64,000 nt of DNA from Anaerolineaceae bacterium (GTDB lineage Bacteria; Chloroflexota; Anaerolineae; Anaerolineales; Anaerolineaceae), in the NCBI GenBank assembly GCA_016841445.1, contig JAENZD010000004.1:62001-126000 (forward strand), written 5' to 3'. A model generated the notes under the pieces. It searched no databases, was not told where the DNA came from, and saw only the letters and a list, made by a program, of their open reading frames with translations. The position numbers and the translations under genes were made by a program. Shown here piece by piece: positions 6,414 through 15,183 of the stretch. How positions within the stretch are numbered: the first letter of the stretch is position 1; each line of letters begins with the position of its first letter.

Positions 6414-8486
6414 CTACTCTTCCTTCTCCTCATCTTCGCGCTTCTTGGCTTCGATGATTTCCTGGGTCAGGTGCGAAGGCACCATTTCATAGTGGTCAAA
6501 TTCCATCGTGAAGTAACCACGTCCGCCGGTCATGGAGCGCAGGATCGTCGTGTAACGCAGCATTTCCGACAGCGGAACGTTAGCTGTGACGGTGGACCGG
6601 CCTTTTTGGGTATCCATCCCCTGCACGCGAGCTCGGCGTGAGTTCATATCGCCTAAAACGTCACCCATGTTACTTTCGGGCACGACCACTTTAACACTCA
6701 TGATCGGCTCAAACAGCACCGGGTTAGCGCCTTTGAAAGCAAGCTTGAAGGCTTCACGTCCAGCGATTTCGAAAGCAATCGGCTTTGAGTCGACCGGGTG
6801 TTCTTTACCATCGAAGACAGAAATTTTCACGTTATGTACGGGGTAACCGGCAACAACGCCGTCTTTCATCACGTTGCGAATGCCTTTTTCAATGGATGCC
6901 ATGTAGTTGTTTGAAACTGAACCGCCGAAGACGTCATTTGAAAACTCAAAATCCTCATCTGCCAGCGGGATCACCCGAAGGTGAACCTCACCGAACTGGC
7001 CGGCACCACCGGTCTGTTTCTTATGGCGGTACATGGCCGCGTTTTCTCGGGTGATGCGTTCCTCGTAGGGGACTTTTGGTTCTTCAGTGTTCAATCCAAG
7101 CTGGAACTTATTTTCAGCACGGCGGATCGCAACGTCAATGTGCTGGTCACCCATACCCTGCAGGATGGTTTGCCGGGTGGCGTGCTCATTATGCCACGAG
7201 AGGGTCATATCCTCTTCACACAGCCGTGAAAGCGTGGTGCTGAGCTTTGCTGCATCGGACTGCGTCTTGGGGAACAGGGCAACCTGGTACAGGGCGTTTG
7301 GATAATCCGCTTGGGGCATGGTTAATGGGTTGTCTTTGTCGCATAAGGTGTCACCAGTCGTAGTGACACTTAATTTAGCGACTAAACCAATATCTCCGGG
7401 GTGCAACTGGCTGACAGGGGTACCTTCTTTTCCACGAGGGACCGCCATACCCGCCAGGCGTTCTTCTTCCTCTTTGTTGGCGTTCCAGACCCGGGTATCA
7501 GCTTTAATCGTGCCGGAGTAAACCCGGAAAAAGGTCTGCTTACCCACAAAGGGGTCTGCTGTGGTTTTCCAGACATAGGCTGCCAGGGGGCCATCGCCTT
7601 TGGGTTCAAGTATGACCGTTTCGCCCTTCTCATTGGTGGCTTCAGCATTGCCTACGTCAGCGGGGGAAGGCATCAGGTTTGAGAGAACTTCAAGCAAAGG
7701 GGTCAGGCCAACCTTATGAGCACCTGCAGCAACCATCACAGGGATAAACTCACCTTCCCATATGATGCTGCGAAGGCCTCGCATGATTTCCTGATCGGTC
7801 AGATCGCCGTTTTCGAAATATTTCTCCAGCAGATCATCCTCACCCTCAGCAGCGGCTTCAACCAATGCCAGGTGGGCTTCTTCTGCCTGGTCTTTGAATT
7901 CAGCCGGGATCTCAACGCCTTCCTTTTTATCACCTTCGAAGGCTTTCATGGTCAACAGGTCAATAACCCCTTTGAAATCAGATCGTTCACCCCAGGGTAT
8001 CTGGAGGGGGATCAGGCGAGTTTCGATATGGTCCTGTACAGATTGAAGAGCTTTTTGGAAGTTGGCATTCTCCCGCTCCATCTTATTGATCAGGATCATT
8101 TTTGGCAGGTTGAACTGCTCGCTGTATTGAAAAGCCATCTCCGTGCCGACTTCCAGTCCAGCGACCGAATCGACAAGGACTAAAACGCCATCCGCAACGC
8201 GCATGGATGCGATGACTTCCCCGATGAAATCGGTATAACCGGGGGTGTCGAACAGGTTGAGCTTGACGTTTTTATACTCAATGGGTACGACAGATGTGAA
8301 AAGGGAAATACCACGACGAGTTTCTTCCTCGTCAAAATCGGAAATGGTTGTTCCGTCTTCCACCTGCCCCATACGAGTGGTGATACCGGTGAAGTTCGCC
8401 AGGGCTTCCACCAGCATCGTTTTTCCGGCACTGCCGTGAGATGCCAGCACAATGTTTCGAATTGCTTCGGTTTTATATTCTTTCAT
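6414..8486 (-). CDS. Elongation factor G-like GTPase
   Basis: The product is 690 residues, full length for EF-G. The GTPase domain shows the P-loop LASHGSAGKTMLVEAL, the RRGISLFTS switch-I region, DTPGYTDF and a guanine-specificity motif NKMERENAN. The usual NKMD aspartate is Glu here. Domains II-V follow, including GGAGQFGEVHLRV and GGRGYFTMEFDHYE. The P-loop and sequence place it in the EF-G-like (fusA2-type) paralog group rather than the canonical str-operon EF-G, and no rpsL, rpsG or tuf is adjacent. It probably acts on ribosomes, though paralogs of this group can be weak translocases. Confidence 0.9.
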   Translation of the reverse strand: MKEYKTEAIRNIVLASHGSAGKTMLVEALANFTGITTRMGQVEDGTTISDFDEEETRRGISLFTSVVPIEYKNVKLNLFDTPGYTDFIGEVIASMRVADGVLVLVDSVAGLEVGTEMAFQYSEQFNLPKMILINKMERENANFQKALQSVQDHIETRLIPLQIPWGERSDFKGVIDLLTMKAFEGDKKEGVEIPAEFKDQAEEAHLALVEAAAEGEDDLLEKYFENGDLTDQEIMRGLRSIIWEGEFIPVMVAAGAHKVGLTPLLEVLSNLMPSPADVGNAEATNEKGETVILEPKGDGPLAAYVWKTTADPFVGKQTFFRVYSGTIKADTRVWNANKEEEERLAGMAVPRGKEGTPVSQLHPGDIGLVAKLSVTTTGDTLCDKDNPLTMPQADYPNALYQVALFPKTQSDAAKLSTTLSRLCEEDMTLSWHNEHATRQTILQGMGDQHIDVAIRRAENKFQLGLNTEEPKVPYEERITRENAAMYRHKKQTGGAGQFGEVHLRVIPLADEDFEFSNDVFGGSVSNNYMASIEKGIRNVMKDGVVAGYPVHNVKISVFDGKEHPVDSKPIAFEIAGREAFKLAFKGANPVLFEPIMSVKVVVPESNMGDVLGDMNSRRARVQGMDTQKGRSTVTANVPLSEMLRYTTILRSMTGGRGYFTMEFDHYEMVPSHLTQEIIEAKKREDEEKEE

Positions 8487-8790
8487 GAAAGAGACCTTCC
8501 TTGCTCCTTAAATAATGATTCCTTGCATTGAGACATGCAACCCTCAATTTTAAGACAATCACAGTTAAAAGTCAAAGCAATTGCTGATTTGGTTGATGAA
8601 TCATCCGGTAGTGATTCCAGCAGGATTTTCTGGATGCATGAAGGAAGAATGATCTTTCAAAACCGAAGGTGCATGTTAAGCCTGTTAATTATATCAGGCT
8701 TAGCAAGCCCACTCCCATGGCTTTTTTGGTTCTTAATCATCAATTAAAAAACTGTCCCGGGGAAATCCGCGCCTGAAGTAAACGAAAAAA
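8487..8790. other. Intergenic gap, nothing recognised
   Basis: This holds the promoter region of the EF-G-like gene and the space behind the radical SAM gene. A 70-codon plus-strand frame at 8535-8747 has no ribosome site or recognisable sequence and is probably chance. Confidence 0.5.
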
Positions 8791-8820
8791 ACCAGCCCTT
8801 AACTGTGAGGGCTGGTTTTT
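8791..8820 (-). terminator. Bidirectional intrinsic terminator
   Basis: ACCAGCCCT and AGGGCTGGT form a 9-bp stem with T-runs on both strands. It lies just beyond the radical SAM stop codon on the minus strand. Confidence 0.8.
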
Positions 8821-8843
8821 CTTGGTTATAGCTATTTATTCAT

Positions 8844-10325
8844 TTAGGCAACATGCAGTTCGTTGACCTTCCTGAAGTGGTAGCCGTAAATCGTAAATGT
8901 GATAGCCAGCGGGAATTTCTTTGGATGATGGAAAAGCGTCCAGAAAAACAAGCGCCAGTAGTGCTTTCGTTCCTTGCTTTTGATCCCAATTTCAAAAACC
9001 GATGACATGAAAGCGGCGATTTCCTGCCACTGCATCGTGACGGGATGGCGGGCAGGTTTGTAGTCGTTGAGGAAAGTCTTGACCCGATCATAAAAACCTT
9101 TGGCGGAATAAATGGAATCGAGAATCTTGCGGTAGCCCTTTTTGAGGATTTGGGGATCCATTTTTGGAATGATGTTGGATTCACCATCGACATTGTCGCC
9201 CGAGTAGGCATGGCTGATGCGACCTTCCCGCAGCATTCGCTGGTAGAGCTGGGTCCCGATGGGTGCCTGAAGCAAGCCAACCATAGCGGTCACGATTCCG
9301 GTCGCCTGGATGAAGGTGATCATCCGTTCGAAGATGGTTTCATCATCGCTGTCAAAACCCACGATAAACCCACCCATCACCTGGAGTCCCATCCGCTGCA
9401 GTTTTTTGACCGAACTGACCAGGTCCCTGTTGCGGTTCTGGCTCTTTGAGCACTCTGCTAATGCTAAGTCGTCCGGGGTTTCGATGCCCACGAAAACCTG
9501 TGTGAAACCAGCCCTGACCATCAAATCAATCAGTTCATCATCATCCGAGAGATTGACAGAGGCTTCGGTGGTGAATAAGCAGCCCCTTTTCCCCTTCCGC
9601 CACTCAATCAACGCAGGTAGAACTTCTTGTTTAAGGATTCGTTTGTTACCGATAAAATTATCATCAACGATGAAAATCCCTCTGCGCCATCCGAGAGCGT
9701 AAATCTTGTCCAGTTCAGCGACTAACTGCTGGGTAGTTTTATGACGCAAACGATGTCCAAGTAATGCGGTTACATTGCAGAAATCACAATTGTAGGGGCA
9801 GCCGCGTGTGAACTGCAAGCTCAGGGAGTCATAATGTCGTAAATCAATCAATTCCCATAATGGGACAGGGGTTTGGGTCATATCCGCAAACTCATCGGTC
9901 TGGTAGACTCGCTTGGTTTTCCCGCGCCCCAGGTCTGAGAGGAATAAAGGAAGGGTGATCTCGCCTTCATTCAGAATGAGATGATCGACTTCCGGGAAGC
10001 CTTCTGGTTCTGCTGTGAACAACGGCCCCCCAGCGACGATCATTTTGCCAGCCGCCTTGGCGCGATTGATGAATTCAATGACGGATGTTCGCTGAACCGT
10101 CATGGCGCTGATAAAAACCATATCTGCCCACTCGAGGTCTTTATCGCGTAATTTTTGAACATTAAAATCCATAAGGCGTTTCTCCCAGGTGCTGGGCAGC
10201 ATGGCAGCTATCGTCAGCAACCCTAGCGGCGGGGAGGATGACTTCTTGCGTACGAATTTTAATGCGTGCTTGAAGCTCCAAAAAGTATCCGGGAATTCAG
10301 GGTAGACCAGTAAAATATTCATCAA
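8844..10325 (-). CDS. B12-binding domain radical SAM protein (DUF4070-type)
   Basis: The product is 493 residues. Residues 1-140 form a cobalamin-binding Rossmann-like domain (ILLVYPEFP, SPPLGLLTIA, VAGGPLFTAEPE). The radical SAM core follows, with CPYNCDFC (Cys176, Cys180, Cys183) binding the 4Fe-4S cluster. The C-terminal 150 residues match the DUF4070-type extension. Such enzymes often methylate or rearrange lipids, hopanoids or peptides; the substrate here is unknown. The gene starts 5 bp after the stop of the TetR gene and is surely cotranscribed with it, so TetR probably controls it. A terminator lies at 8791-8820. Confidence 0.88.
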   Translation of the reverse strand: MMNILLVYPEFPDTFWSFKHALKFVRKKSSSPPLGLLTIAAMLPSTWEKRLMDFNVQKLRDKDLEWADMVFISAMTVQRTSVIEFINRAKAAGKMIVAGGPLFTAEPEGFPEVDHLILNEGEITLPLFLSDLGRGKTKRVYQTDEFADMTQTPVPLWELIDLRHYDSLSLQFTRGCPYNCDFCNVTALLGHRLRHKTTQQLVAELDKIYALGWRRGIFIVDDNFIGNKRILKQEVLPALIEWRKGKRGCLFTTEASVNLSDDDELIDLMVRAGFTQVFVGIETPDDLALAECSKSQNRNRDLVSSVKKLQRMGLQVMGGFIVGFDSDDETIFERMITFIQATGIVTAMVGLLQAPIGTQLYQRMLREGRISHAYSGDNVDGESNIIPKMDPQILKKGYRKILDSIYSAKGFYDRVKTFLNDYKPARHPVTMQWQEIAAFMSSVFEIGIKSKERKHYWRLFFWTLFHHPKKFPLAITFTIYGYHFRKVNELHVA

Positions 10326-10330
10326 AACCT

Positions 10331-11134
10331 CTATTCTTTGTCCTCTTCAATATCAATTTCAATCTCACCTGTAATTGGTTCATCTACAGGTGTTAACGCA
10401 TTTTGATCTGCTTCGTTATCAATACCATTACTCTTCTCTTCATCAGGCTTTGTTTCTGGTTTGCCCTTCTTTTGACCATCCTTTTCCTTAGCCCGTTTTT
10501 TATCTTTTGGCTTACCTTCTTTATCTTGCTCTTCCCCAGCTTCTTCCTGAACACCCATTAATGATTTTCTATCCAGCTGGTTGACCATCTGAAACATCTC
10601 TGCCATTTCTTCCGCTGAATTGGGAAGATCACTATCCAACCACCAATAGATGATGGACAGTAAGGAACCCGCAAAATGGTTTGCAATGAATTCAACAGGG
10701 ACGATAGGCTGGGCACCCGACTCGTCAATGTCCTTCTGGATGCAATCTTTTATATTGCTGGCAATCGTCTGGTGCAGCTGGCGTGACGCTGTGATTGCTC
10801 CAGAGCTGATGGTCAGGATGCGGTATAGATCATAGTGATCTGCGGCAAAATCAAACAGCTTAGCAATGTTTTTGGTATCTTCCAGGCGCCATTGGATTTC
10901 TGCTAACTGCGGAACCTGCGCAAGGATATCCTCCATGAACTGGTCCATCACATCCATCAAGAGCTCATCTTTATCCTTAAAGTGCAGGTAGAACGTTGCC
11001 CGGCCGAGGTTGGCTTTATTGGTGATATCCTGGATGGAGAGGGCATCAAAACCTTCCTCGAGGATAAGCGCCAACATGGCTTCCCTTAATAATTTACGAG
11101 TGCGTTGAACGCGGCGATCCATGCGCCTTGCCAT
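10331..11134 (-). CDS. TetR family regulator with long charged tail
   Basis: The product is 267 residues. The TetR helix-turn-helix occupies residues 10-60 (DALSIQDITNKANLGRATFY, then HFKDKDELLMDVMDQF). A ligand-binding helical domain reaches about residue 195. The last 70 residues are low-complexity Lys/Glu/Asp with no hydrophobic core and end in an acidic stretch, which is unusual for TetR. It is the first gene of an operon with the B12/radical SAM gene and is divergent from the ROK gene. An upstream GTACT-13-AGTAC dyad at about 11217-11239 is a possible operator. Confidence 0.88.
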   Translation of the reverse strand: MARRMDRRVQRTRKLLREAMLALILEEGFDALSIQDITNKANLGRATFYLHFKDKDELLMDVMDQFMEDILAQVPQLAEIQWRLEDTKNIAKLFDFAADHYDLYRILTISSGAITASRQLHQTIASNIKDCIQKDIDESGAQPIVPVEFIANHFAGSLLSIIYWWLDSDLPNSAEEMAEMFQMVNQLDRKSLMGVQEEAGEEQDKEGKPKDKKRAKEKDGQKKGKPETKPDEEKSNGIDNEADQNALTPVDEPITGEIEIDIEEDKE

Positions 11135-11398
11135 GAGATTCTCCTTTTTATAATAAGACAGAAAAATTAGAAGGTGTAAAATAATAGACAGGTGTATAAA
11201 TGTACTTTAATTGTATTACAGTACGAACTGCTGTCAATAGTGGGTTGGGGTAAAAACGAATATTTTAAGGTTTTGATTGGGATATTAAGTTACATGTGGA
11301 GAGCATTTCAAGAATTGATCGGATGATTGAAATTGTCTGATTTGGTTTGGCGTATAATTAGGTCATCCTGCAATAAAAATTAGGAGAACCTGCCCCTG
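11135..11398. promoter_or_regulatory. Divergent promoter region, tetR and ROK genes
   Basis: AT-rich. A TATAAT hexamer at 11353-11358 faces the ROK gene, and AGGAG lies about 12 bp before its ATG. An imperfect dyad GTACT...AGTAC sits toward the tetR side. Confidence 0.45.
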
Positions 11399-12385
11399 AT
11401 GGTTTCAAAGCAATTAGCAAGTGTGGTCGAAGACCTCAGTATTTCAACGAAGATCCTCGGTATTAATATCACCGGTACGAAAACCATTGCCGTCTATGGG
11501 GATATGAACGGCATGATCTATGAACGGATGCAATTTGAAACCCCCTCCGAGCTGCCTTTTCCGGAGGGTTTTGACGCGGTTTGCAGCATGGGGGACAAGC
11601 TGTTGAAAATCTGCCGCGCCCAGGGGTTAGCAAGCCCGGAAGTCATTTCTTTGGCTGTCAGCGGTCCGGTTGATCTATTAAAAGGGTTGATGCTCGCGCC
11701 GCCTGATCTGCCGACTTGGATTGATGCGCCGCTCAAGGGGCGATTGGGCGTTCGTTATAATCTCCCAGTGTTTATGGAACACCGCTCGAACGCGGCTGCC
11801 CTTGCTGAAATGCATTTTGGTGCGGGTACGAACGTATCCGATTTACTATTTTTGGATTTAGAACCGGTTGTTTCCACCGGTTTCATCGCGGGAAGATCGA
11901 TCTATCACGGTGCGAATGATGCCGCTGGTGAAATTGGCCGGATGCGGATGACGAAAGTTGGTCCTGCGGGGTTGGGGAAAGCCGGTTCTCTCACTGGATA
12001 TGCCAGTGGACTTGGCATGGCGGACCTGGCACATCTCCGGTTCCCGGGAAAGTGGCCTGCACCGCCGAACCCTTACGAACTGGTACAGGCAGTCAACCGT
12101 GGTGATGCGGATGCAATCCAGGTCGTTAATGAAGCTGCGGATCACCTAGGAAAAGCCTTATTGTGGCTGATCTTCACGCTTGACCCCGACATGGTGGTTT
12201 TTGGCCACCCGGGCGATGTGCTGGGAGAGAATTTACTGACTCCCCTCCGTGATGCAGTACTTCGCTTTGGCGGTGGTGAGGCGCGCCAGCTGCCGCTTTT
12301 ATCTTTGGTTAAATTAGGGGCTAAACTCGACGATACAGCCGCCTTGATGGCTGTGATTGACGCATTCAAACACCGCAGTGATTGA
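11399..12385 (+). CDS. ROK family protein lacking catalytic and zinc residues
   Basis: The product is 328 residues, glucokinase-like ROK length, with no N-terminal helix-turn-helix. The fold is clear: LGINITGTKTIAV (phosphate-1), SLAVSGPVDL, SNAAALAEMHFGAG, GEIGRM and the C-terminal DPDMVVFG. The key residues have changed. The phosphate-1 Asp is Asn23, the catalytic NDAN motif reads HRSN (128-131) so Asp becomes Arg, and the GH plus CxCGxxGC zinc site reads GR and GLGKAGSL. It is unlikely to phosphorylate sugars and may bind a sugar or another protein instead. It is 47 bp upstream of murI on the same strand. Confidence 0.85.
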   Translation: MVSKQLASVVEDLSISTKILGINITGTKTIAVYGDMNGMIYERMQFETPSELPFPEGFDAVCSMGDKLLKICRAQGLASPEVISLAVSGPVDLLKGLMLAPPDLPTWIDAPLKGRLGVRYNLPVFMEHRSNAAALAEMHFGAGTNVSDLLFLDLEPVVSTGFIAGRSIYHGANDAAGEIGRMRMTKVGPAGLGKAGSLTGYASGLGMADLAHLRFPGKWPAPPNPYELVQAVNRGDADAIQVVNEAADHLGKALLWLIFTLDPDMVVFGHPGDVLGENLLTPLRDAVLRFGGGEARQLPLLSLVKLGAKLDDTAALMAVIDAFKHRSD

Positions 12386-12432
12386 CCAGGACCTGATTCA
12401 ATCACTACCACCCTCGTGATACAATTTATCAT

Positions 12433-13269
12433 ATGGATGAAGCATATTCTCCCCTCCAACCGATAGGCATCTTTGATTCAGGGGTGGGCGGGCTTTCCGT
12501 CCTCAAAGCGATCCGAAAAGAACTCCCGAACGAATCAATCCTTTATTTCGGTGACCAGGCCCATATCCCTTACGGACCCCGTCCCAAAGAAGAAATCCAG
12601 GCTTTTTCGGTTGCTATTACTCGCTTCCTGCAACGAAAATCGGCAAAACTAATTGTGGTTGCCTGCAACACGGCTTCTGCGGCAGCCTTGCGTCACCTGA
12701 GGGATTTATTTCCTGAAATACCGATTGTGGGGATGGAACCCGCCGTTAAACCAGCGGCTGAGATGACGCAAACCGGTAAAATGGGGGTGTTGGCGACTCC
12801 AACAACATTTGCTGGTGAGCTTTACGCTTCGGTTGTTGAACGGTTTGGTCAAAATGTGGAAATTTTTACCAGTACGTGCCCGGGGATGGTGGAGCAAATC
12901 GAAGCAGGTGAGCTTGAATCAGTAAAAACACGTGAAATTTTAGTAACAGCCCTTGAACCGATGCTTGAAGCGGGGATTGATACGGTTGTGATGGGCTGCA
13001 CCCATTACCCATTTGTGATCCCCGTGATCCAGTCTATTACCGGATCCGAGGTCCGGATCATCGATCCGGCACCAGCGATTGCCAGGCAGGTAGGGCGACT
13101 GCTGGATCAGAGAGACCTATTAAACACCAGAAATGATCGGGAAGTACTGCAGTTTTTCACCAGTGGTGACCCGGATCGATTCGCTGATATGGTTTTGACT
13201 CTCATTGGGGAAACAGCAGATGCTTTGCCTGTCCATTGGGAAGGGCACTCAATCATTCCGGAGACTTAA
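12433..13269 (+). CDS. murI: Glutamate racemase
   Basis: The product is 278 residues, a normal length. It converts L-glutamate to D-glutamate for peptidoglycan in the cytoplasm. The two catalytic cysteines are in VVACNTASAAA (Cys78) and MGCTHYPF. The N-terminal GIFDSGVGGLSVL and YFGDQAHIPYG are also diagnostic. The ATG has no obvious ribosome site and a TACAAT hexamer at 12420-12425 lies just upstream, so a very short or absent leader is possible. It follows the ROK gene by 47 bp. Confidence 0.95.
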   Translation: MDEAYSPLQPIGIFDSGVGGLSVLKAIRKELPNESILYFGDQAHIPYGPRPKEEIQAFSVAITRFLQRKSAKLIVVACNTASAAALRHLRDLFPEIPIVGMEPAVKPAAEMTQTGKMGVLATPTTFAGELYASVVERFGQNVEIFTSTCPGMVEQIEAGELESVKTREILVTALEPMLEAGIDTVVMGCTHYPFVIPVIQSITGSEVRIIDPAPAIARQVGRLLDQRDLLNTRNDREVLQFFTSGDPDRFADMVLTLIGETADALPVHWEGHSIIPET

Positions 13270-13278
13270 GTCTATGTA

Positions 13279-13391
13279 GGTCACGATTCCATCGTGACTC
13301 TTTTTCTAATGTCACTTAGGTTGATGGTGCAACCATACTTGACCCTACGAGTCTCGGGTTATTGGCTAAATTACCCGAATGATCAGTTGCC
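13279..13391. repeat. Intergenic repeat, copy A
   Basis: About 113 bp that repeats in direct orientation at 13487-13600. It begins with a perfect dyad GTCACGAT-TCC-ATCGTGAC, then AATGTCAC and GGTTG...CAACC. Its end, read on the minus strand, gives codons for Leu-Ile-Ile-Arg, matching the C-terminus of the neighbouring M23 gene, so the unit includes a copy of that gene's tail. Confidence 0.8.
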
Positions 13392-13486
13392 TGCCCACCT
13401 TGTGTGATCTGCAAACTTTGGAATAAGAATAAACAAAACCAGTTTTTACATCAAAACAGAATATATTTGAAATGATTACCCTTGGC

Positions 13487-13600
13487 GGTCACGATTTCAT
13501 CGTGACACTTTTTTCTAATGTCACCTAGGTTGCTGGTGCAACCATACGTGACCTACGATTCTTGGGATATCGGCTTAATTATCCCGAATGATCAATGACC
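13487..13600. repeat. Intergenic repeat, copy B, overlapping the M23 gene 3' end
   Basis: This copy starts with GTCACGAT-TTC-ATCGTGAC, then GTCACCTAGGTTGCTGG and CAACC, and runs 26 bp into the minus-strand CDS ending at 13575. It differs from copy A at roughly one base in six. The 305-bp gap between murI and the M23 gene is mostly these two copies. Confidence 0.8.
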
Positions 13601-15131
13601 CGGACATCCCATTTGGGCTAGCTGTGATGATACCCTCGCCTTTTTGCAGGTAGCCTTCATAGCGACCTTCACCGGCGAAAGCCTGCCAACCGCTCAGCAC
13701 CAGTGGGAAGGGACCACCCACCCCCAGCCATTCCCCATTCCATTTGCGTGTGAAATGCAGGTGGGTACCGCTGGCTTGACCGCCTTCACAAGAGGGGTGG
13801 CCTACCGAGTCATCCTGGTTTAACCAGGTGCCAACAGCTGCACGATCCTGTTCAGCCATATGCTGGTAGATCAACACCCAGCCAGTGGACTCATCCCCAT
13901 CACCGTCCAAATCGATGGCAACGACGCTGTTTTCAGAGCGTACAACAAGCCCGGGTGCAGCTGCGGTGGCCCACCAACTGGAAACAGCACAGGCGAGTTC
14001 ACCGGTGATCGGTGCAAAATCAACAGCGCCGCGCGGCGTACCGGTTTGCCAGCTTATGTGCGGCCCACCGGTCAGGCTCCAGGCGCTACCGAGGGGAAAT
14101 GGTAAGACAAGGAGGGGCTGCTCAACAAGAATGAGGCGCTCTGGATCAACCGCATTTGCTCGCTCCCAATAATTTCCGAACATCTCCCAGAAAAATGTCA
14201 GGAAAGAAGGCTCGCCGTAGAGCTGAACCTCCCAATAGGGCCTCTCACTGGTCGCAGCAAACAGGTGCATGATAGCTGCACTGCCAGCGTTCAACTCAGG
14301 AGAAAGCCTGCCGGATTCGCCATCAGAAAAAACCAGGCTCTTGAATGATCCATCGCGCCAACCATAGAAGCCCTGTGCCAGGAGTTTTGCCGTGATCATC
14401 AGTTCTTTATACAACCCGGTATCCGAACCCGCGTTGTAGCCGATGGGATAAGGGTCAACTTCTGCACCAGCGGGGAATCCCCGTACCCAACCTGAACGGT
14501 ATTCCAGGAATGCCAACAGCAGGCGCGGGTTGGTGCTGGTTTCAACCGCTACCCGATCCACAATCTCGGGTCCGGTCAGCCATTCGTCATTGACCTGCTC
14601 AGAATAAGTCGCCAGGAATCCGTCAGCAGAAATGCTGTAAGCTTCTGCATCAAAATCCCCAACGGAGGGGCCGTAAACCACCTCGACATCGGGAAAAATA
14701 ATTTCCATATAGGGGAGGTCATTCTCAATTACATCCGGGATTTGCAAGGGTGTACCGATTGGCAGGAAACCTTCATAAGGCAGTGCAATCAGGGATTTGA
14801 TCTCTGCCGGAGGCACTTCGAATCGCTCAGCCAACCCCAGCAGGGTATCCCCGGCTTGTGTGGTGTAAAGGAGATAGCCCTCCGGGAGGTTCTCGAGAGC
14901 AGCCGGTGTAAACTGAGCTTCTGCTGTTGGGTCAAAGCGCTTCATTTCATCCGGGTTGAGAATGCCCGCGACCTCGGTCTGGCGCTGGCTGGAGCGCGGA
15001 GAGGATGTGGGGAGTGATCCCGGGAAGTTGCACCCTGCCAGCAGCGCAGCCAAGACGAACCCCACCCCAAGGCGGCCCAATACGATACGCAACTTTTTCG
15101 CCTGTCGATCAATGCTGTTTAATTTCTTCAT
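13575..15131 (-). CDS. LysM and M23 peptidase-domain lipoprotein
   Basis: The product is 518 residues. A signal peptide ends in a lipobox (AALLAGC), so it is anchored on the outer face of the membrane. A LysM domain lies at about 90-140 (YTTQAGDTLLGLAERFEVPP, then LPIGTPLQIPD) and should bind glycan. The C-terminal LytM/M23 domain carries PHISWQTGTPRGAVDFAP (His and Asp ligands) and SGTHLHFTRK (HxH). It probably cleaves or remodels cell-wall peptide bridges, although Chloroflexota walls vary, so the substrate is inferred. The middle region is a large unassigned domain. It lies downstream of the subtilase on the same strand. Confidence 0.85.
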   Translation of the reverse strand: MKKLNSIDRQAKKLRIVLGRLGVGFVLAALLAGCNFPGSLPTSSPRSSQRQTEVAGILNPDEMKRFDPTAEAQFTPAALENLPEGYLLYTTQAGDTLLGLAERFEVPPAEIKSLIALPYEGFLPIGTPLQIPDVIENDLPYMEIIFPDVEVVYGPSVGDFDAEAYSISADGFLATYSEQVNDEWLTGPEIVDRVAVETSTNPRLLLAFLEYRSGWVRGFPAGAEVDPYPIGYNAGSDTGLYKELMITAKLLAQGFYGWRDGSFKSLVFSDGESGRLSPELNAGSAAIMHLFAATSERPYWEVQLYGEPSFLTFFWEMFGNYWERANAVDPERLILVEQPLLVLPFPLGSAWSLTGGPHISWQTGTPRGAVDFAPITGELACAVSSWWATAAAPGLVVRSENSVVAIDLDGDGDESTGWVLIYQHMAEQDRAAVGTWLNQDDSVGHPSCEGGQASGTHLHFTRKWNGEWLGVGGPFPLVLSGWQAFAGEGRYEGYLQKGEGIITASPNGMSGSLIIRDN

Positions 15132-15183
15132 ATCAATCTCTGGACGTTATTGTACTGTGTTAAGTTCCAGCTTGTATTGGTAA

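Noticed and set aside
8535-8747. 70-codon plus frame
   Set aside because: No ribosome site or homology. Composition is like the gap around it.
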